Assembly (NCBI RefSeq): GCF_023516595.1
Contig: NZ_JAMGBG010000060.1
Span: forward strand, 1-43,441
DNA length: 43,441 nucleotides
Direction: 5' to 3'
From: Streptomyces neyagawaensis
Lineage (GTDB): Bacteria; Actinomycetota; Actinomycetes; Streptomycetales; Streptomycetaceae
Positions 15,320 to 23,857 of the stretch are shown here, one piece after another. Within the stretch, counting starts at the first letter, position 1. Each line of letters begins with the position of its first letter. Made by a program: the position numbers and the translations under genes. The notes under the pieces were generated by a model. It saw only the letters and a program-made list of their open reading frames with translations, made no database searches and was not told the DNA's origin.

Positions 15320-17041
15320 CTACTGGTCCGTCACCGGCACCAGCCAGCGCAGGACGGTGCCGCCGGTGGCCGGGCTGGTCCACTCCAGGTCGCCGCCCAA
15401 CTGCTGCGCACGTTCGGCCATGTTGCTCAGGCCGCTGCGCCGGCCCTCGGCCGGGATACCCACGCCGTCGTCGGAGACCTCCAGCCGCACTTCTCGCCCG
15501 TCGGTCTCCAGCACCACCTCGGCGCGGTTGGCCCGCGCGTGCCGGGCGATGTTGGTCAGGGACTCGGACAGCACGGCCACGACATGGTCGGCGATCTGCT
15601 TGGGCACGTGGGTGTCAAGCAGGCCCTCCATCCGCAGGCTGGGCGCGAAGCCGAGCACCGGCGCGGTCTCGCCGACCATGCGTACCGCCCGTGCCCGCAG
15701 GCCGGGTCCGGCTTCGTCGCGCGACCGGAGCCCGAAGATCGTGGACCTGATGATTTTGATGGTCTCGTCCAGGTCGTCGATCGCCCGCACCACGCGCTCC
15801 GAGGCCTCCGTGTGCTCGATGAAGCGGCCGGCGCTCTGCAGCGTCATACCGGTGGCGAACAGTCGCTGGATCGCCAGGTCGTGCAGGTCCCTTGCGATCC
15901 GGTCGCGGTCCTGGAGTACCGCGATCTGTTCTGCGTCCCTGCGGCGTTCGGCCAGTTCCATCGCGACCGCGGCCTGTGCCGCGAAGCCCTGCAGTGGTTC
16001 GGCTTCCTGCTCCGCGAACACCTTCCGGCCCGCCTCCCTGACGAGCAGCACCACGCCGCGTAGCCCCTCGCCGGAGCCGATGGGCACGGCCACGGCCGGA
16101 CCGAGGCCGGTGAAGCGCTGCGGGCCCGTCGCCACGCGCTCGTCGCGGGAGATGTCCGGGGTGGAGACGGGAGCGGCGTCGGAGAAGGCCTGGCCGATCA
16201 GGCTGCCGTGCACGGGCAGTACCAGTCCGCGGTGCGCCTCCGCCTCCTGCCCGATGGCCAGCTCCACCGTGAGCGAGTCGGTGCCGACCATCGGCAACGC
16301 GACCACGGCCAGGGCCGCACCGGTGATCTCACGGGCCCGATCGGCGATCAGCTGCAGAACCTCGCTGCGGTCGCTGCCAGACATCAGGCTGTGCGTGATC
16401 TCGGCACTGGCCCGCAGCCAGCGCTCGCGCAGCCGGGACTCCTCGTACAGACGGGCGTTGTCGATCGCCACACCGGCCGCCACGGCCAGCGTCGACAGCA
16501 CCGACTCGTCCTCGTCGTCGAACTGCTGCCCACCGCGCTTCTCGGTCAGGTAGAGGTTGCCGAAGACCTGGTCGCGCACCCGGATCGGAACGCCGAGGAA
16601 GGTGTTCATCGGCGGGTGGTGCGGCGGGAAGCCGTACGAGGCGGCATGCTCGGAGAGCTTCGTCAGCCGCAGCGGCTCCGGATTGCGGATGAGTTCACCG
16701 AGGATGCCGTGGCCTTCCGGGTAGTTGCCGATCTGTGCGACCTGCGCGTCGCTGACGCCGACCGTGAGGAAGTCCGACAGCCGCTTGCCGTCCGGACCGA
16801 TCACACCCAGGGCGGCGTACTCGGCGTCCACCAGCACGGCCGCGGCCTCCACGATGCTGCGCAGCGCCTGTTCGAGGTCCAGCTCCCGGCCGACCGAGAG
16901 CACCGCCTCCAGCAGGCTGTGCACGCTGTCTCGGGTGCCGCGGGCGGCGTCCAGGCGGGCCTGCAGCTCCTCCAGCAGCTCGTCCAGCCTCAGCTGGGGC
17001 AACCGTACGCGGGCCTCCCGAGGCTCCTCGGAACTTCCCAC
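15320..17041 (-). CDS. devS: DosS/DevS-type twin-GAF sensor histidine kinase
   Basis: A 573-residue cytosolic kinase. GAF-A (about residues 50-200) carries SYGFPPHHPPMNTFLGVPIR and VFGNLYLTEKRGG, the hallmark segment of the mycobacterial DosS/DosT heme GAF. His141/His142 lie in the segment equivalent to the heme-ligand region (His149 in DosS; exact alignment needed). GAF-B spans about 215-365. HisKA_3 has RIARDLHDLAIQRLFATGM with the phospho-His in DLHD, and the HATPase has N-box SESLTNIARHARANRAEV and SDDGVGI. GTG 17041 follows GGAGG. The size matches DosS (578 aa). Its probable partner regulator is 18 kb away at 35051. Oxygen, NO, CO or redox sensing is inferred from the family. Confidence 0.88.
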   Translation of the reverse strand: MGSSEEPREARVRLPQLRLDELLEELQARLDAARGTRDSVHSLLEAVLSVGRELDLEQALRSIVEAAAVLVDAEYAALGVIGPDGKRLSDFLTVGVSDAQVAQIGNYPEGHGILGELIRNPEPLRLTKLSEHAASYGFPPHHPPMNTFLGVPIRVRDQVFGNLYLTEKRGGQQFDDEDESVLSTLAVAAGVAIDNARLYEESRLRERWLRASAEITHSLMSGSDRSEVLQLIADRAREITGAALAVVALPMVGTDSLTVELAIGQEAEAHRGLVLPVHGSLIGQAFSDAAPVSTPDISRDERVATGPQRFTGLGPAVAVPIGSGEGLRGVVLLVREAGRKVFAEQEAEPLQGFAAQAAVAMELAERRRDAEQIAVLQDRDRIARDLHDLAIQRLFATGMTLQSAGRFIEHTEASERVVRAIDDLDETIKIIRSTIFGLRSRDEAGPGLRARAVRMVGETAPVLGFAPSLRMEGLLDTHVPKQIADHVVAVLSESLTNIARHARANRAEVVLETDGREVRLEVSDDGVGIPAEGRRSGLSNMAERAQQLGGDLEWTSPATGGTVLRWLVPVTDQ

Positions 17042-17213
17042 CCCTGATCCTCCAGGTCCCCATCAACCGTGCCGGCAACCGGCCGTGACTGTTCATGTGC
17101 CACGGTACGGCCGACCGCAGGGGACGGTACAGGAGCAAGCCGGGTCGCAACGGCTCCGCAGGTCGGGGCCTTCTCGACGCCTGCCGCCGAGCCTCGGACT
17201 GCCCGGCGCATGG
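17042..17213. promoter_or_regulatory. Leader region of the DosS-like kinase gene
   Basis: 172 nt between the USP stop and the kinase start, both on the minus strand. It contains GGGCC-TTCT-CGACG at 17166-17179, a good left half and poor right half of the DevR-like motif. The kinase could be read through from the USP gene or have its own promoter here. Confidence 0.3.
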
Positions 17214-17996
17214 TCATGCCGTGTGGGGCACGACGGCGACCGGGCAGGCGGAGTGGTGCAGCAGGGTGTGGGCGACGCGGCCGAGCCCGAGTCCGAAAGG
17301 GCCCTTGTTGCGTCGGGCACCGACGACCAGCAGGTCCGCAGTGGCCGACGCGTCGAGCCGGATCTTACGGGCGGGGCCCTCGTCGGTGCGCCGGTGCAGT
17401 TGCACGGACGGGTGTTCCTCGGCCACCTCGTTCAGCGCGGCCTCCAGCGTCTCGGCTCCTCGCTGTCCGTGCACGCGGGCGGGTTCGCCTGCCAGCAGAG
17501 GATGGTCGGGGGTCTCGTGCGCGGGGCACCGCCGGGCCCGCACGGCTTCGAGGACGGCTCCGCGTCGCTCCGCTTCCTCGAAGGCGAAGCGCACGGCTGC
17601 CGAGTCGTGTGCCTGCTTGCCGACACCGAGCAGGAACTCGGCGATGTCGCCGCGCCCGCGGTTGCCGACGACCAGCGCGGAAGCGCGTCGGCACTCCCGC
17701 ACCAGCGCGTACTCCGGCTCCTCCGGGACCACCTCGGTGAACACTTTCAGGTCCGGTTGGCGGCTGTGCGCCCGTCGGGCGGCGCCGTCGACGATCCTGT
17801 CGGCCAGGACCAGCTCGGATGGCTTGCCGAGGTCCTCGGCCGGCGCCGCGCCCTCGTACCACTCCCACAGCGAGGCATGCACGAGCCGCAGCGGCACCCC
17901 GCGCGGGGCGGCCTCGTCGGCCGCCCGGTCGACGACCCGCAGACTGGGCTCGGAGCCGTCGACTCCGACAACCAGGGGGAGCTCTGTCTGTTCCAT
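17214..17996 (-). CDS. Universal stress protein, two domains with an internal deletion
   Basis: A 260-residue tandem UspA protein; relatives are near 290-300 aa. Domain 1 has LPLVVGVDGSEPSL and SALVVGNRGRGDIAEFLLG. Domain 2 has SAAVRFAFEEAERRGAVLEA and ends LLVVGARRNKGPFGLGLGRV with CPVAVVPH. Domain 1 should finish with G-S-V-x9-H-x-x-C-P-V and domain 2 should open with a second V-V-x-G-V-D. Instead FLLG is followed directly by VGKQAHDSAAVRF. About 35 residues are missing in frame at the domain boundary, removing the domain-1 ATP-loop end. ATG 17996 lies 5 nt after the ADH remnant. It may be made but is unlikely to bind ATP normally in domain 1. Confidence 0.8.
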   Translation of the reverse strand: MEQTELPLVVGVDGSEPSLRVVDRAADEAAPRGVPLRLVHASLWEWYEGAAPAEDLGKPSELVLADRIVDGAARRAHSRQPDLKVFTEVVPEEPEYALVRECRRASALVVGNRGRGDIAEFLLGVGKQAHDSAAVRFAFEEAERRGAVLEAVRARRCPAHETPDHPLLAGEPARVHGQRGAETLEAALNEVAEEHPSVQLHRRTDEGPARKIRLDASATADLLVVGARRNKGPFGLGLGRVAHTLLHHSACPVAVVPHTA

Positions 17997-18001
17997 CGTC
18001 C

Positions 18002-18364
18002 TCACCGTCCCGTGCCGAGATCGAAGACAATCCGGGCCTTGATCTCGCCACGCAGCACCGCGTCGATCGACTCGTTGACGGAGACGAGCGGGCGAGTCTC
18101 GTAGATGGCCTTGGTGCGTCCGGCCGCGTGGAGTTGGAAGACCTCCGCGAGGTCCTGCCGCGTGCCGACGATCGAGCCGATCACCGAGGTGCCGTTCAGG
18201 ACGGTGTCGAAGATCGGGACGTGAATCGTGCCGTGCGCCGGCAGGGCGACCATGACGAGCTTTCCACCGCGCCGCAGCCCGGAATTGACCGCGGTGAACG
18301 CCGCCTCGTTCACCGCGAGCGCGATGGCGGCATGCGCCCCGCCGTACCGCGTGAGCACCTCGAC
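18002..18364 (-). pseudogene. Zn alcohol dehydrogenase, C-terminal third only
   Basis: The frame reads YGGAHAAIALAVNEAAF, RRGGKLVMVALPAHGTIHVP, TSVIGSIVGTRQDLAEVFQL and ends KARIVFDLGTGR. It matches the end of the intact enzyme at 25028 (NRGGRLVMVGLPAD, ISVIGSIVGTRQDLAEVFAL). The GroES-like zinc-binding domain and the Rossmann dinucleotide loop are absent. The 5' end is fused in frame to a CBS-BON remnant, so no catalytic protein can result. Confidence 0.8.
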
Positions 18365-18754
18365 CACGCAGACGTCGGTGCCCCGGGGCGCCGGCCACAG
18401 CGTCCGCCCCAGCACCTCGTCGATGACCTCCTTGCGGATGTCCCGGTCCGGCCGCAGGAAGGCCTGGAGCAGACGCGCCGGGTGACGATGCCGACGAGCC
18501 TGTCCTCCTCGTCCACCACGGGCAGCCGCTCCACGTGCCGCTGGGCCATGGTCCGCGCGGCCTCAACGATGGTGTTGTCGGACCATCAGGTCGCTCTCGG
18601 AGATGACCCCGATGACCTTCCGGTCCTCGTCGACCACTGGCAATCCGCTGATCCAGTCGTCGGACAGCAGCCGGGCGACCTCCTTGAACGGGGTGCCGTA
18701 ATCGGCGCGGACAACCTCTCTGGTCATCACGGAGCACACCGTGCTGTGCCCCAC
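18365..18754 (-). pseudogene. CBS-BON protein remnant fused to the ADH fragment
   Basis: GTG 18754 opens MTREVVRADYGTPFKEVARL and GLPVVDEDRKVIGVISESDL, the first CBS motif. Between VRQ and NTIVEAARTMAQRHVERLP about 65 residues are lost and the frame changes. After VGIVTRR the frame shifts again (RLLQAFLRPDRDIRKEVIDE), and the BON domain is cut off after VLGRTLWPAP, where ADH sequence begins. The intact relatives at 7157 and 36510 show what is missing. It starts 15 nt after the GNAT/acyl-CoA synthetase stop, so it was probably in that operon. Confidence 0.8.
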
Positions 18755-18769
18755 GTCTGTCTTCCCTTC

Positions 18770-21463
18770 TCAGCGAAGTCGGCGCAGATGCGGATCGTGT
18801 GACTTGCGCGGCAGCAGGCGTACGCGCACGTCGAGCACACTGACTCCGCCCGGGCTCGCGAGTACGGGGTTGAAGTCGGCCTCGGCGAGCTGCGGCAGGT
18901 CGGCCGCCATACGGGACAGGCGCAGCAGCAGCTGTTCGAGCGCCGCGAGATCGACCGGTCCGTTGCCGCGCGCCCCGAACAGGAGCGGAGCACAGCGTGG
19001 TGAGGTGATCAGGTCGTGCACGTCGTGGTCGGTGAGCGGCGCGAGCCGGGCGGCGTGATCGCGCAGGATGTCGGTCGCGGTGCCGCCGAGCCCGAACAGG
19101 ACGAGCGGGCCGAAGACCTCGTCCTGAACGACTCCGGCGAGCAGCTCGGTGCCGCGGGATGCGAGCGGCTGGACGACCACTCCGGTCAGCAGTCCGTCGA
19201 AGCGGGTGTCGAAGTCCCGGAATGCGGCACGGACCTGGGCGTCGCCCTGGAGGTCGAGATGGACGGCGTGCTGCTCACTCTTGTGGACCAGCCCCGGCCA
19301 GTGGGCCTTCATCACGACCCGGCCGTCGGGGCCACGCAGCCGCTCGGCGGCAATGACGGCCTCGTCCTCGGTCTCCGCCCAGGCCCACGGGAGCTGGGGG
19401 ATGCCGTAGCAGGCGAGGAGGTCGGCACAGGTGCGCGGGTCGAGCCAGCCGCCGTTCGGGTGCGCGGTCAGGTAGGTCTCTGTGACCTCACGGGCGCGGT
19501 CCGTGTCGACCTCGTCGAGCTTCGGGACGGTTCCGGCGGGACGGCTCAGCCAGGCCGCGCGGTGGGCAGCGTGGGACAGTGCCCGGGCGGCGGCCTGGGG
19601 TTCGGCGTACGACGGGATCGTGCAGCCGTCCGTGGCAGGCAGCAGCCTGACCGGCAGGTCCTGTTCGAGCCGTACCGTGATGACGGGCTTGGCCCGGTGT
19701 GCGGGGGCGTCCGTGAGGGCACGGACGAGGTCGTCGCCGGTCGCGGCGGCCACTGCGGTGGGGACGAGGGCCAGCAGCACGGCGTCGACGCCCGGGTGCC
19801 CCATGATGAGGTCCACGGAGTCCCTGAGCTGGTCTTCCGTGACGGCTGCGGTGGCGTCGACCGGGTTGCCGACGGACGCGCCGTCAGGGAGTACGGCGAG
19901 CAGGGCGTCGATCAGTTCGGGCGTGAACGGCGGGAGGGCGAGTCCGGCCTCGGAGCAGGCGTCGGCGGCCAGGACGCCCGCGCCGCCCGCATTGGTGACG
20001 ATCGCGACGCGGGTGCCCGCCGGCAGCGGCTGGGAGTGCATCAGCGCGGCCGTTTCGAGGAGTTCGCCGACCGACTGGGTGGCGGTGATGCCTGCCTGTG
20101 TGAACAGTGCCTGGCGGGTCATGGTGCGGGTGGCGGCGGCCGCGGTGTGCGAGGCGGCGGCGCGGCGGCCCGCCTCGGTACGGCCGGCGTCCACGGTGAG
20201 GACCGGCATACGGCGGGTCACGCGCCGGGCGGTGCGGGAGAACGCACGCGGGTTGCCGAACGACTCCAGGTGCAGCAGCGCGAGGTCGGTGCGGCCGTCG
20301 CTCTCCCACCACTGGAGCATGTCGTTGCCGCTGACGTCGTACTTGTCCCCGAGGGAGGCGAAGGAGGACACGCCGATGCCGAGCCGGGACAGCCCGTCCA
20401 GCAGGGCGATACCGACACCGCCGGACTGCACGGCAACGCCCGCCGTACCGGCACGGGGATGGTCGGCGGCGAAGGTGGCGTCGAGGAGCAGGGCGGGCTC
20501 GGTGTTGGAGATGCCGAGGCAGTTGGGGCCGACGAGCCGCATGCCGTAGGTGCGGCAGGCCGCCATCAGGGCCTGGGTCTGCGTGCTGTCGAGGCCTGCG
20601 GAGAGGACGAGGAGGGCCTTTGCGCCGGCCTTGCCGCACTCCTCGGCGGTGGCCGGGACCGCGGCGGCGGGCACGGCGACGACCACGAGGTCGGGGGGCC
20701 TGGGCAGGGCGGCGACCGACGGGTATGAGGGCACGCCGAGGATCGAGGAGGCGGCGGGGTTCACCGCGAGGAGCCGCCCGGTGTAGCCGCCCGTGTGCAG
20801 GTGGTGCAGGACGGCCCTGCCCACCGAACCCGCCTTGCGTCCGGCGCCTACGACGGCGATCGCTTCCGGCCGCAGCAGGGCTTCCAGGCTGGTCACATTG
20901 GCGGCCCGGCCACGGGCCTCGACGGCCGACAGGTAGGTGTCGTCCTCACCGAGTTCGATCGTGCAGCGCACCTCCGGGCCGTCGAAGCGGCGGGAGGTGC
21001 GCAGGCCGAGGTCCGCGAAGAGCTGGAGCACCTCGCGGTTCTCGCTCAGGGCGTCTGCCGTGAAGGTGGTGACGCCCTCCGCGCGGGCGGCCGAGACCAG
21101 GTGCTCGACGAGGAGAGTGCCGACGCCGCGGTGGTGCAGTCCCTCGGCGACGGCGATGGAGATCTCGGCCTCCTCCTTGCCGCCGCAGGTGTCGTACTCG
21201 GCCAGGCCGATCACCTGGCCCTGCTTCTCGGCCAGTAGAGCCCCGTAACCGGGGCTGGGCGGGGCGCAGGCCCGGTCCGCGGCCAACGCGGCCGAGCGCC
21301 GGCTCGCTGCGAAGAAGCGCAGTCGCAGATTCTCCGGCGACATCTCCTCGTAGAGTCCTTGCACCTGCTCGTGATCGCCCGCTGCCACGGGGCGGATGCA
21401 CACCGTGGTACCGTCCGCGAGCAAGGCATGGACTATGGGCTCGCTGTGTGCGTCGTCCGTCAT
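18770..21463 (-). CDS. GNAT acetyltransferase fused to NDP-forming acyl-CoA synthetase
   Basis: An 897-residue protein. The N-terminal GNAT domain (about residues 15-165) has ISIAVAEGLHHRGVGTLLVE, the acetyl-CoA pyrophosphate loop (R/Q-x-x-G-x-G/A). A CoA-binding Rossmann domain follows (about 190-300; IAVVGAGRKAGSVGRAVLHH), then a succinyl-CoA-ligase-like domain (LVGPNCLGISN, VQSGGVGIALLDGL) and a C-terminal ATP-grasp domain (VVMKAHWPGLVHKSE, EADFNPVLA). This is the Pat/Acd layout with GNAT at the N-terminus, as in Streptomyces protein acetyltransferases. It could acetylate lysines of metabolic enzymes or act as an ADP-forming acetyl-CoA synthetase making ATP from acetyl-CoA. ATG 21463 follows GGAGGAG. 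A perfect DevR-like box lies 85 nt upstream. Confidence 0.88.
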   Translation of the reverse strand: MTDDAHSEPIVHALLADGTTVCIRPVAAGDHEQVQGLYEEMSPENLRLRFFAASRRSAALAADRACAPPSPGYGALLAEKQGQVIGLAEYDTCGGKEEAEISIAVAEGLHHRGVGTLLVEHLVSAARAEGVTTFTADALSENREVLQLFADLGLRTSRRFDGPEVRCTIELGEDDTYLSAVEARGRAANVTSLEALLRPEAIAVVGAGRKAGSVGRAVLHHLHTGGYTGRLLAVNPAASSILGVPSYPSVAALPRPPDLVVVAVPAAAVPATAEECGKAGAKALLVLSAGLDSTQTQALMAACRTYGMRLVGPNCLGISNTEPALLLDATFAADHPRAGTAGVAVQSGGVGIALLDGLSRLGIGVSSFASLGDKYDVSGNDMLQWWESDGRTDLALLHLESFGNPRAFSRTARRVTRRMPVLTVDAGRTEAGRRAAASHTAAAATRTMTRQALFTQAGITATQSVGELLETAALMHSQPLPAGTRVAIVTNAGGAGVLAADACSEAGLALPPFTPELIDALLAVLPDGASVGNPVDATAAVTEDQLRDSVDLIMGHPGVDAVLLALVPTAVAAATGDDLVRALTDAPAHRAKPVITVRLEQDLPVRLLPATDGCTIPSYAEPQAAARALSHAAHRAAWLSRPAGTVPKLDEVDTDRAREVTETYLTAHPNGGWLDPRTCADLLACYGIPQLPWAWAETEDEAVIAAERLRGPDGRVVMKAHWPGLVHKSEQHAVHLDLQGDAQVRAAFRDFDTRFDGLLTGVVVQPLASRGTELLAGVVQDEVFGPLVLFGLGGTATDILRDHAARLAPLTDHDVHDLITSPRCAPLLFGARGNGPVDLAALEQLLLRLSRMAADLPQLAEADFNPVLASPGGVSVLDVRVRLLPRKSHDPHLRRLR

Positions 21464-21547
21464 CGCGGGTCTCCTCCAGGCGTTTTGGCCCTTCGAGCAT
21501 CCAGCGGTTCGCACGGCCACCCCAGGGGCTGTCCGGGGCGACTTGGA

Positions 21548-21561
21548 GGGCCGATCGGCCC
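21548..21561. promoter_or_regulatory. Perfect DevR-like box upstream of GNAT/acyl-CoA synthetase
   Basis: GGGCC-GATC-GGCCC, a perfect motif match and perfect palindrome, centred about 91 nt before the start codon at 21463. It is the closest site to this gene among a cluster of boxes up to 21965. Confidence 0.55.
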
Positions 21562-21817
21562 TAAGCGGCGACGGCCCCGCTCGTGGGTCCGGGGTTCGTG
21601 GCCAGCAGTCATCGGGCCGCGCATGGTGCGTCCCGCCGCCCGGGAGTCGGGACGGACGTGGCGAGCGGCCGGACGGTGACCGGGCCGGGCCGTGCGCAGC
21701 ACCCACGGCGGTGGACAGCGGTGGAGAACGGCCGCCGCACGGGTGCTCGGTGCGGTGGCACGGGGTGCCCCGGATCGGTCGCAGATCAGCATCCGGCATC
21801 AGGTCAGGCCGACGCTG

Positions 21818-21854
21818 CGGCCGAACGGCCTTTCCACCGTGGGCCGACAGTCCC
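21818..21854. promoter_or_regulatory. Paired DevR-like boxes in the 21464-22082 gap
   Basis: GGGCC-GACA-GTCCC at 21841-21854 is a perfect motif match; CGGCC-GAAC-GGCCT at 21818-21831 matches 8 of 10. Centres are 23 nt apart. There is no gene start within 350 nt on either strand. Confidence 0.5.
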
Positions 21855-21930
21855 CGATCCGGCAGCACCCCCGGCCGGACGGCTCATCAGGTGTGGATGC
21901 GTCGCCACGAGTGCCAGCAGGGCGATGGCG

Positions 21931-21965
21931 GGGCCTTCTGGTGCCTCAGCCGGGACCTTGGGCCC
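21931..21965. promoter_or_regulatory. DevR-like box with weaker neighbour
   Basis: GGGAC-CTTG-GGCCC at 21952-21965 is a perfect motif match. GGGCC-TTCT-GGTGC at 21931-21944 has an intact left half, with centres 21 nt apart. It lies close to the pnt terminator, so it cannot drive pntB; any transcript would run on the minus strand toward 21463. Confidence 0.45.
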
Positions 21966-22009
21966 CTTCAACCTCAACCCGGCGGTCACGCGACCCACGA
22001 CAACGCGCT

Positions 22010-22035
22010 GGGGCCACGCTCGAAAGCGTGGCCCC
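22010..22035 (-). terminator. Terminator of the pnt operon
   Basis: A perfect 11-bp stem (GGGGCCACGCT with its complement) around the tetraloop CGAA, 47 nt after the pntB stop. It is the strongest hairpin in this gap and is placed as expected for the end of the pntA-pntB transcript; no U-tract follows, as is usual in Streptomyces. Confidence 0.8.
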
Positions 22036-22082
22036 GGTCCTGCGGTCTTGGCGGTCCTGCACCGACCGCGTGCGTGTCGATG

Positions 22083-23507
22083 TCAACCGACGAACTCCCC
22101 CACTGCCGCCTTGAGTTCGGAAAGTCCCTTCTTCGCGTCGGCGAAGAACATGCCGGTCTTGGGGTCGGTGTAGAGCTCGTTGTCGACGCCCGCGTAGCCG
22201 TGGCCCATCGAGCGCTTGATGACGATCACGCTCTTCGCCTGGTCGACATCGAGGATCGGCATTCCGGAGATCGCGTTGCCGGGGCGGCGCGCGATCGGGT
22301 TGGTGACGTCGTTGGCACCGATGACCAGGGCGACGTCGGCCTGCGGGAACTCGGGGTTGACGTCGTCCATCTCCTTCAGCTGGGTGTAGGGAACGTTGGC
22401 CTCCGCCAGAAGCACGTTCATGTGGCCCGGCATGCGGCCCGCGACCGGGTGGACCGCGTAGCTGACGTCGATGCCGTGGTCCGTCAGCACCTTGGCCAGG
22501 TCGCCGAGTTCGTGCTGGGCCTGGGCGGCGGCCAGACCGTAGCCCGGGACGAAGATGACCTTGCTCGCGTACGCCAGCTGGATCGCCACGTCGTCCGCGG
22601 AGATCGACCGCACCTGGGCCGGCGCACCGGATCCGGTCGCCGCCGGTGTGCTGTCGCCGGTGCCGAAGCCGCCGATCACGATGTTGGCGATGGAACGGTT
22701 CATGGCGTCGGCCATCAGCTTGGTGAGGATGCCGCCCGAGGCACTGACGAGCATGCCGGCGATGATCAGCGCGGTCTCGTCGAGCACGAAGCCGGCCATC
22801 GCGACCGCCGAACCGGTGAAGGCGTTCAGCAGGGAGATGACCACCGGCATGTCGGCGCCGCCGATCGGCAGGACCATCGTCACGCCGAAGAGCAGCGCGA
22901 CCGCCACGAGCCCGTACAGCGCGACCCGGCTGTCCGGTGCCAGCACCAGCCAGACCGTGCCGACGACGAAGGAGGCCGGCAGCAGTACGTTGAGCAGCCG
23001 TGCGCCCGGGAAGACCACGGGTGCCCCCGACACGACGCCCTGCAGCTTGCCCGCCGCGATCAGCGACCCGGAGAACGTGACCGCCCCGATGACGATGTCC
23101 AGCGCGCCGGGCAGCGAGACACGTGCGCCCAGGGCGGCCGGGTGCCCGGTCTGGAGCAGGTCACCCACAGCGATGAGCGCGGCCGCTCCGCCGCCGACGG
23201 CGTTGAAGAGGCTGACCAGTTGGGGCATCGCCGTCATCCGGATCTCGCGGGCGGCCCACAGGCCCAGGGCCGCCCCGAGGACGCCGCCCGAGGTCAGGAC
23301 GAGCCATCCGGTGGTGCTGATCACGTTCTCGCCCAGGATCAGCCACGCGGTGGCGGCGATGGCGACGGCCATGGCCCCGGCGGAGAGAGTGTTGCCGCGG
23401 CGGGCGGTGCGCGGGTGGTTCATCAGGTGCAGGCCCATCACGAAGCAGGCGGCCGCGGCCAGGAAGATGTAGTGGACGGCATGGGAGACGGTGTCCATGA
23501 CGGTCAC
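22083..23507 (-). CDS. pntB: NAD(P) transhydrogenase subunit beta
   Basis: A 474-residue protein. The N-terminal membrane part (domain II) has about eight or nine helices (YIFLAAAACFVMGLHLMNHP, GALDIVIGAVTFSGSLIAAG, MPVVISLLNAFTGSAVAMAG). The soluble NADP(H)-binding domain III (from about 310) has IFVPGYGLAAAQAQHEL, HPVAGRMPGHMNVLLAEA and VALVIGANDVTNPIAR. It moves hydride between NAD(H) and NADP(H) coupled to proton flow across the cell membrane. GTG 23507 overlaps the stop of the upstream gene as GTGA, so translation is coupled. It is the last gene of the operon, followed by the hairpin at 22010. Confidence 0.95.
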   Translation of the reverse strand: MTVMDTVSHAVHYIFLAAAACFVMGLHLMNHPRTARRGNTLSAGAMAVAIAATAWLILGENVISTTGWLVLTSGGVLGAALGLWAAREIRMTAMPQLVSLFNAVGGGAAALIAVGDLLQTGHPAALGARVSLPGALDIVIGAVTFSGSLIAAGKLQGVVSGAPVVFPGARLLNVLLPASFVVGTVWLVLAPDSRVALYGLVAVALLFGVTMVLPIGGADMPVVISLLNAFTGSAVAMAGFVLDETALIIAGMLVSASGGILTKLMADAMNRSIANIVIGGFGTGDSTPAATGSGAPAQVRSISADDVAIQLAYASKVIFVPGYGLAAAQAQHELGDLAKVLTDHGIDVSYAVHPVAGRMPGHMNVLLAEANVPYTQLKEMDDVNPEFPQADVALVIGANDVTNPIARRPGNAISGMPILDVDQAKSVIVIKRSMGHGYAGVDNELYTDPKTGMFFADAKKGLSELKAAVGEFVG

Positions 23508-23857
23508 ACCCCCGCCTTCTGGTTCTTCTCGGCGGACTGGTTCTTCTCGGGGGACTGGTTCTTCTCGGGGGGCGGCTTCGCCTTGAACATCTCCAGCATG
23601 CGGTCCGTGACGACGTATCCGCCGACGACATTCATGGCGCCGAAGGCCATGGCCGCGAAGGCGAGTACGTAGCCGAGCCAGGTGTGGGACTCGGCCGCGA
23701 TCAGCATCGCGCCGATGACGACGATGCCGTGCACCGAGTTGGAGCCGGACATCAGCGGAGTGTGGAGGGTCGCGGGGACCTTGCTGATGACCTCGATGCC
23801 GACCAGCACGCTCAGGACGAACACGGTGATCGCGGTGAGGAGATCGAGGTTGTTCAT
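23504..23857 (-). CDS. pntAb: NAD(P) transhydrogenase subunit alpha, membrane part
   Basis: A 117-residue protein with three membrane helices (TAITVFVLSVLVGIEVISKV, VHGIVVIGAMLIAA, LGYVLAFAAMAFGAMNVVGG). It is the short alpha2 (PntAb) subunit of the three-gene transhydrogenase. It starts at ATG 23857, overlapping the end of pntAa by ATGA, and ends overlapping pntB by GTGA. The hydrophilic C-terminus carries three near-identical hexapeptides (PEKNQS, PEKNQS, AEKNQK) encoded by an 18-nt tandem repeat, an addition relatives usually lack. Confidence 0.92.
   Translation of the reverse strand: MNNLDLLTAITVFVLSVLVGIEVISKVPATLHTPLMSGSNSVHGIVVIGAMLIAAESHTWLGYVLAFAAMAFGAMNVVGGYVVTDRMLEMFKAKPPPEKNQSPEKNQSAEKNQKAGV
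23520..23573. repeat. 18-nt tandem repeat, three units, in pntAb
   Basis: Units 23520-23537, 23538-23555 and 23556-23573 differ only at their last few bases and encode the EKNQ hexapeptides at the C-terminus of PntAb, just before the overlap with pntB. Confidence 0.85.
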
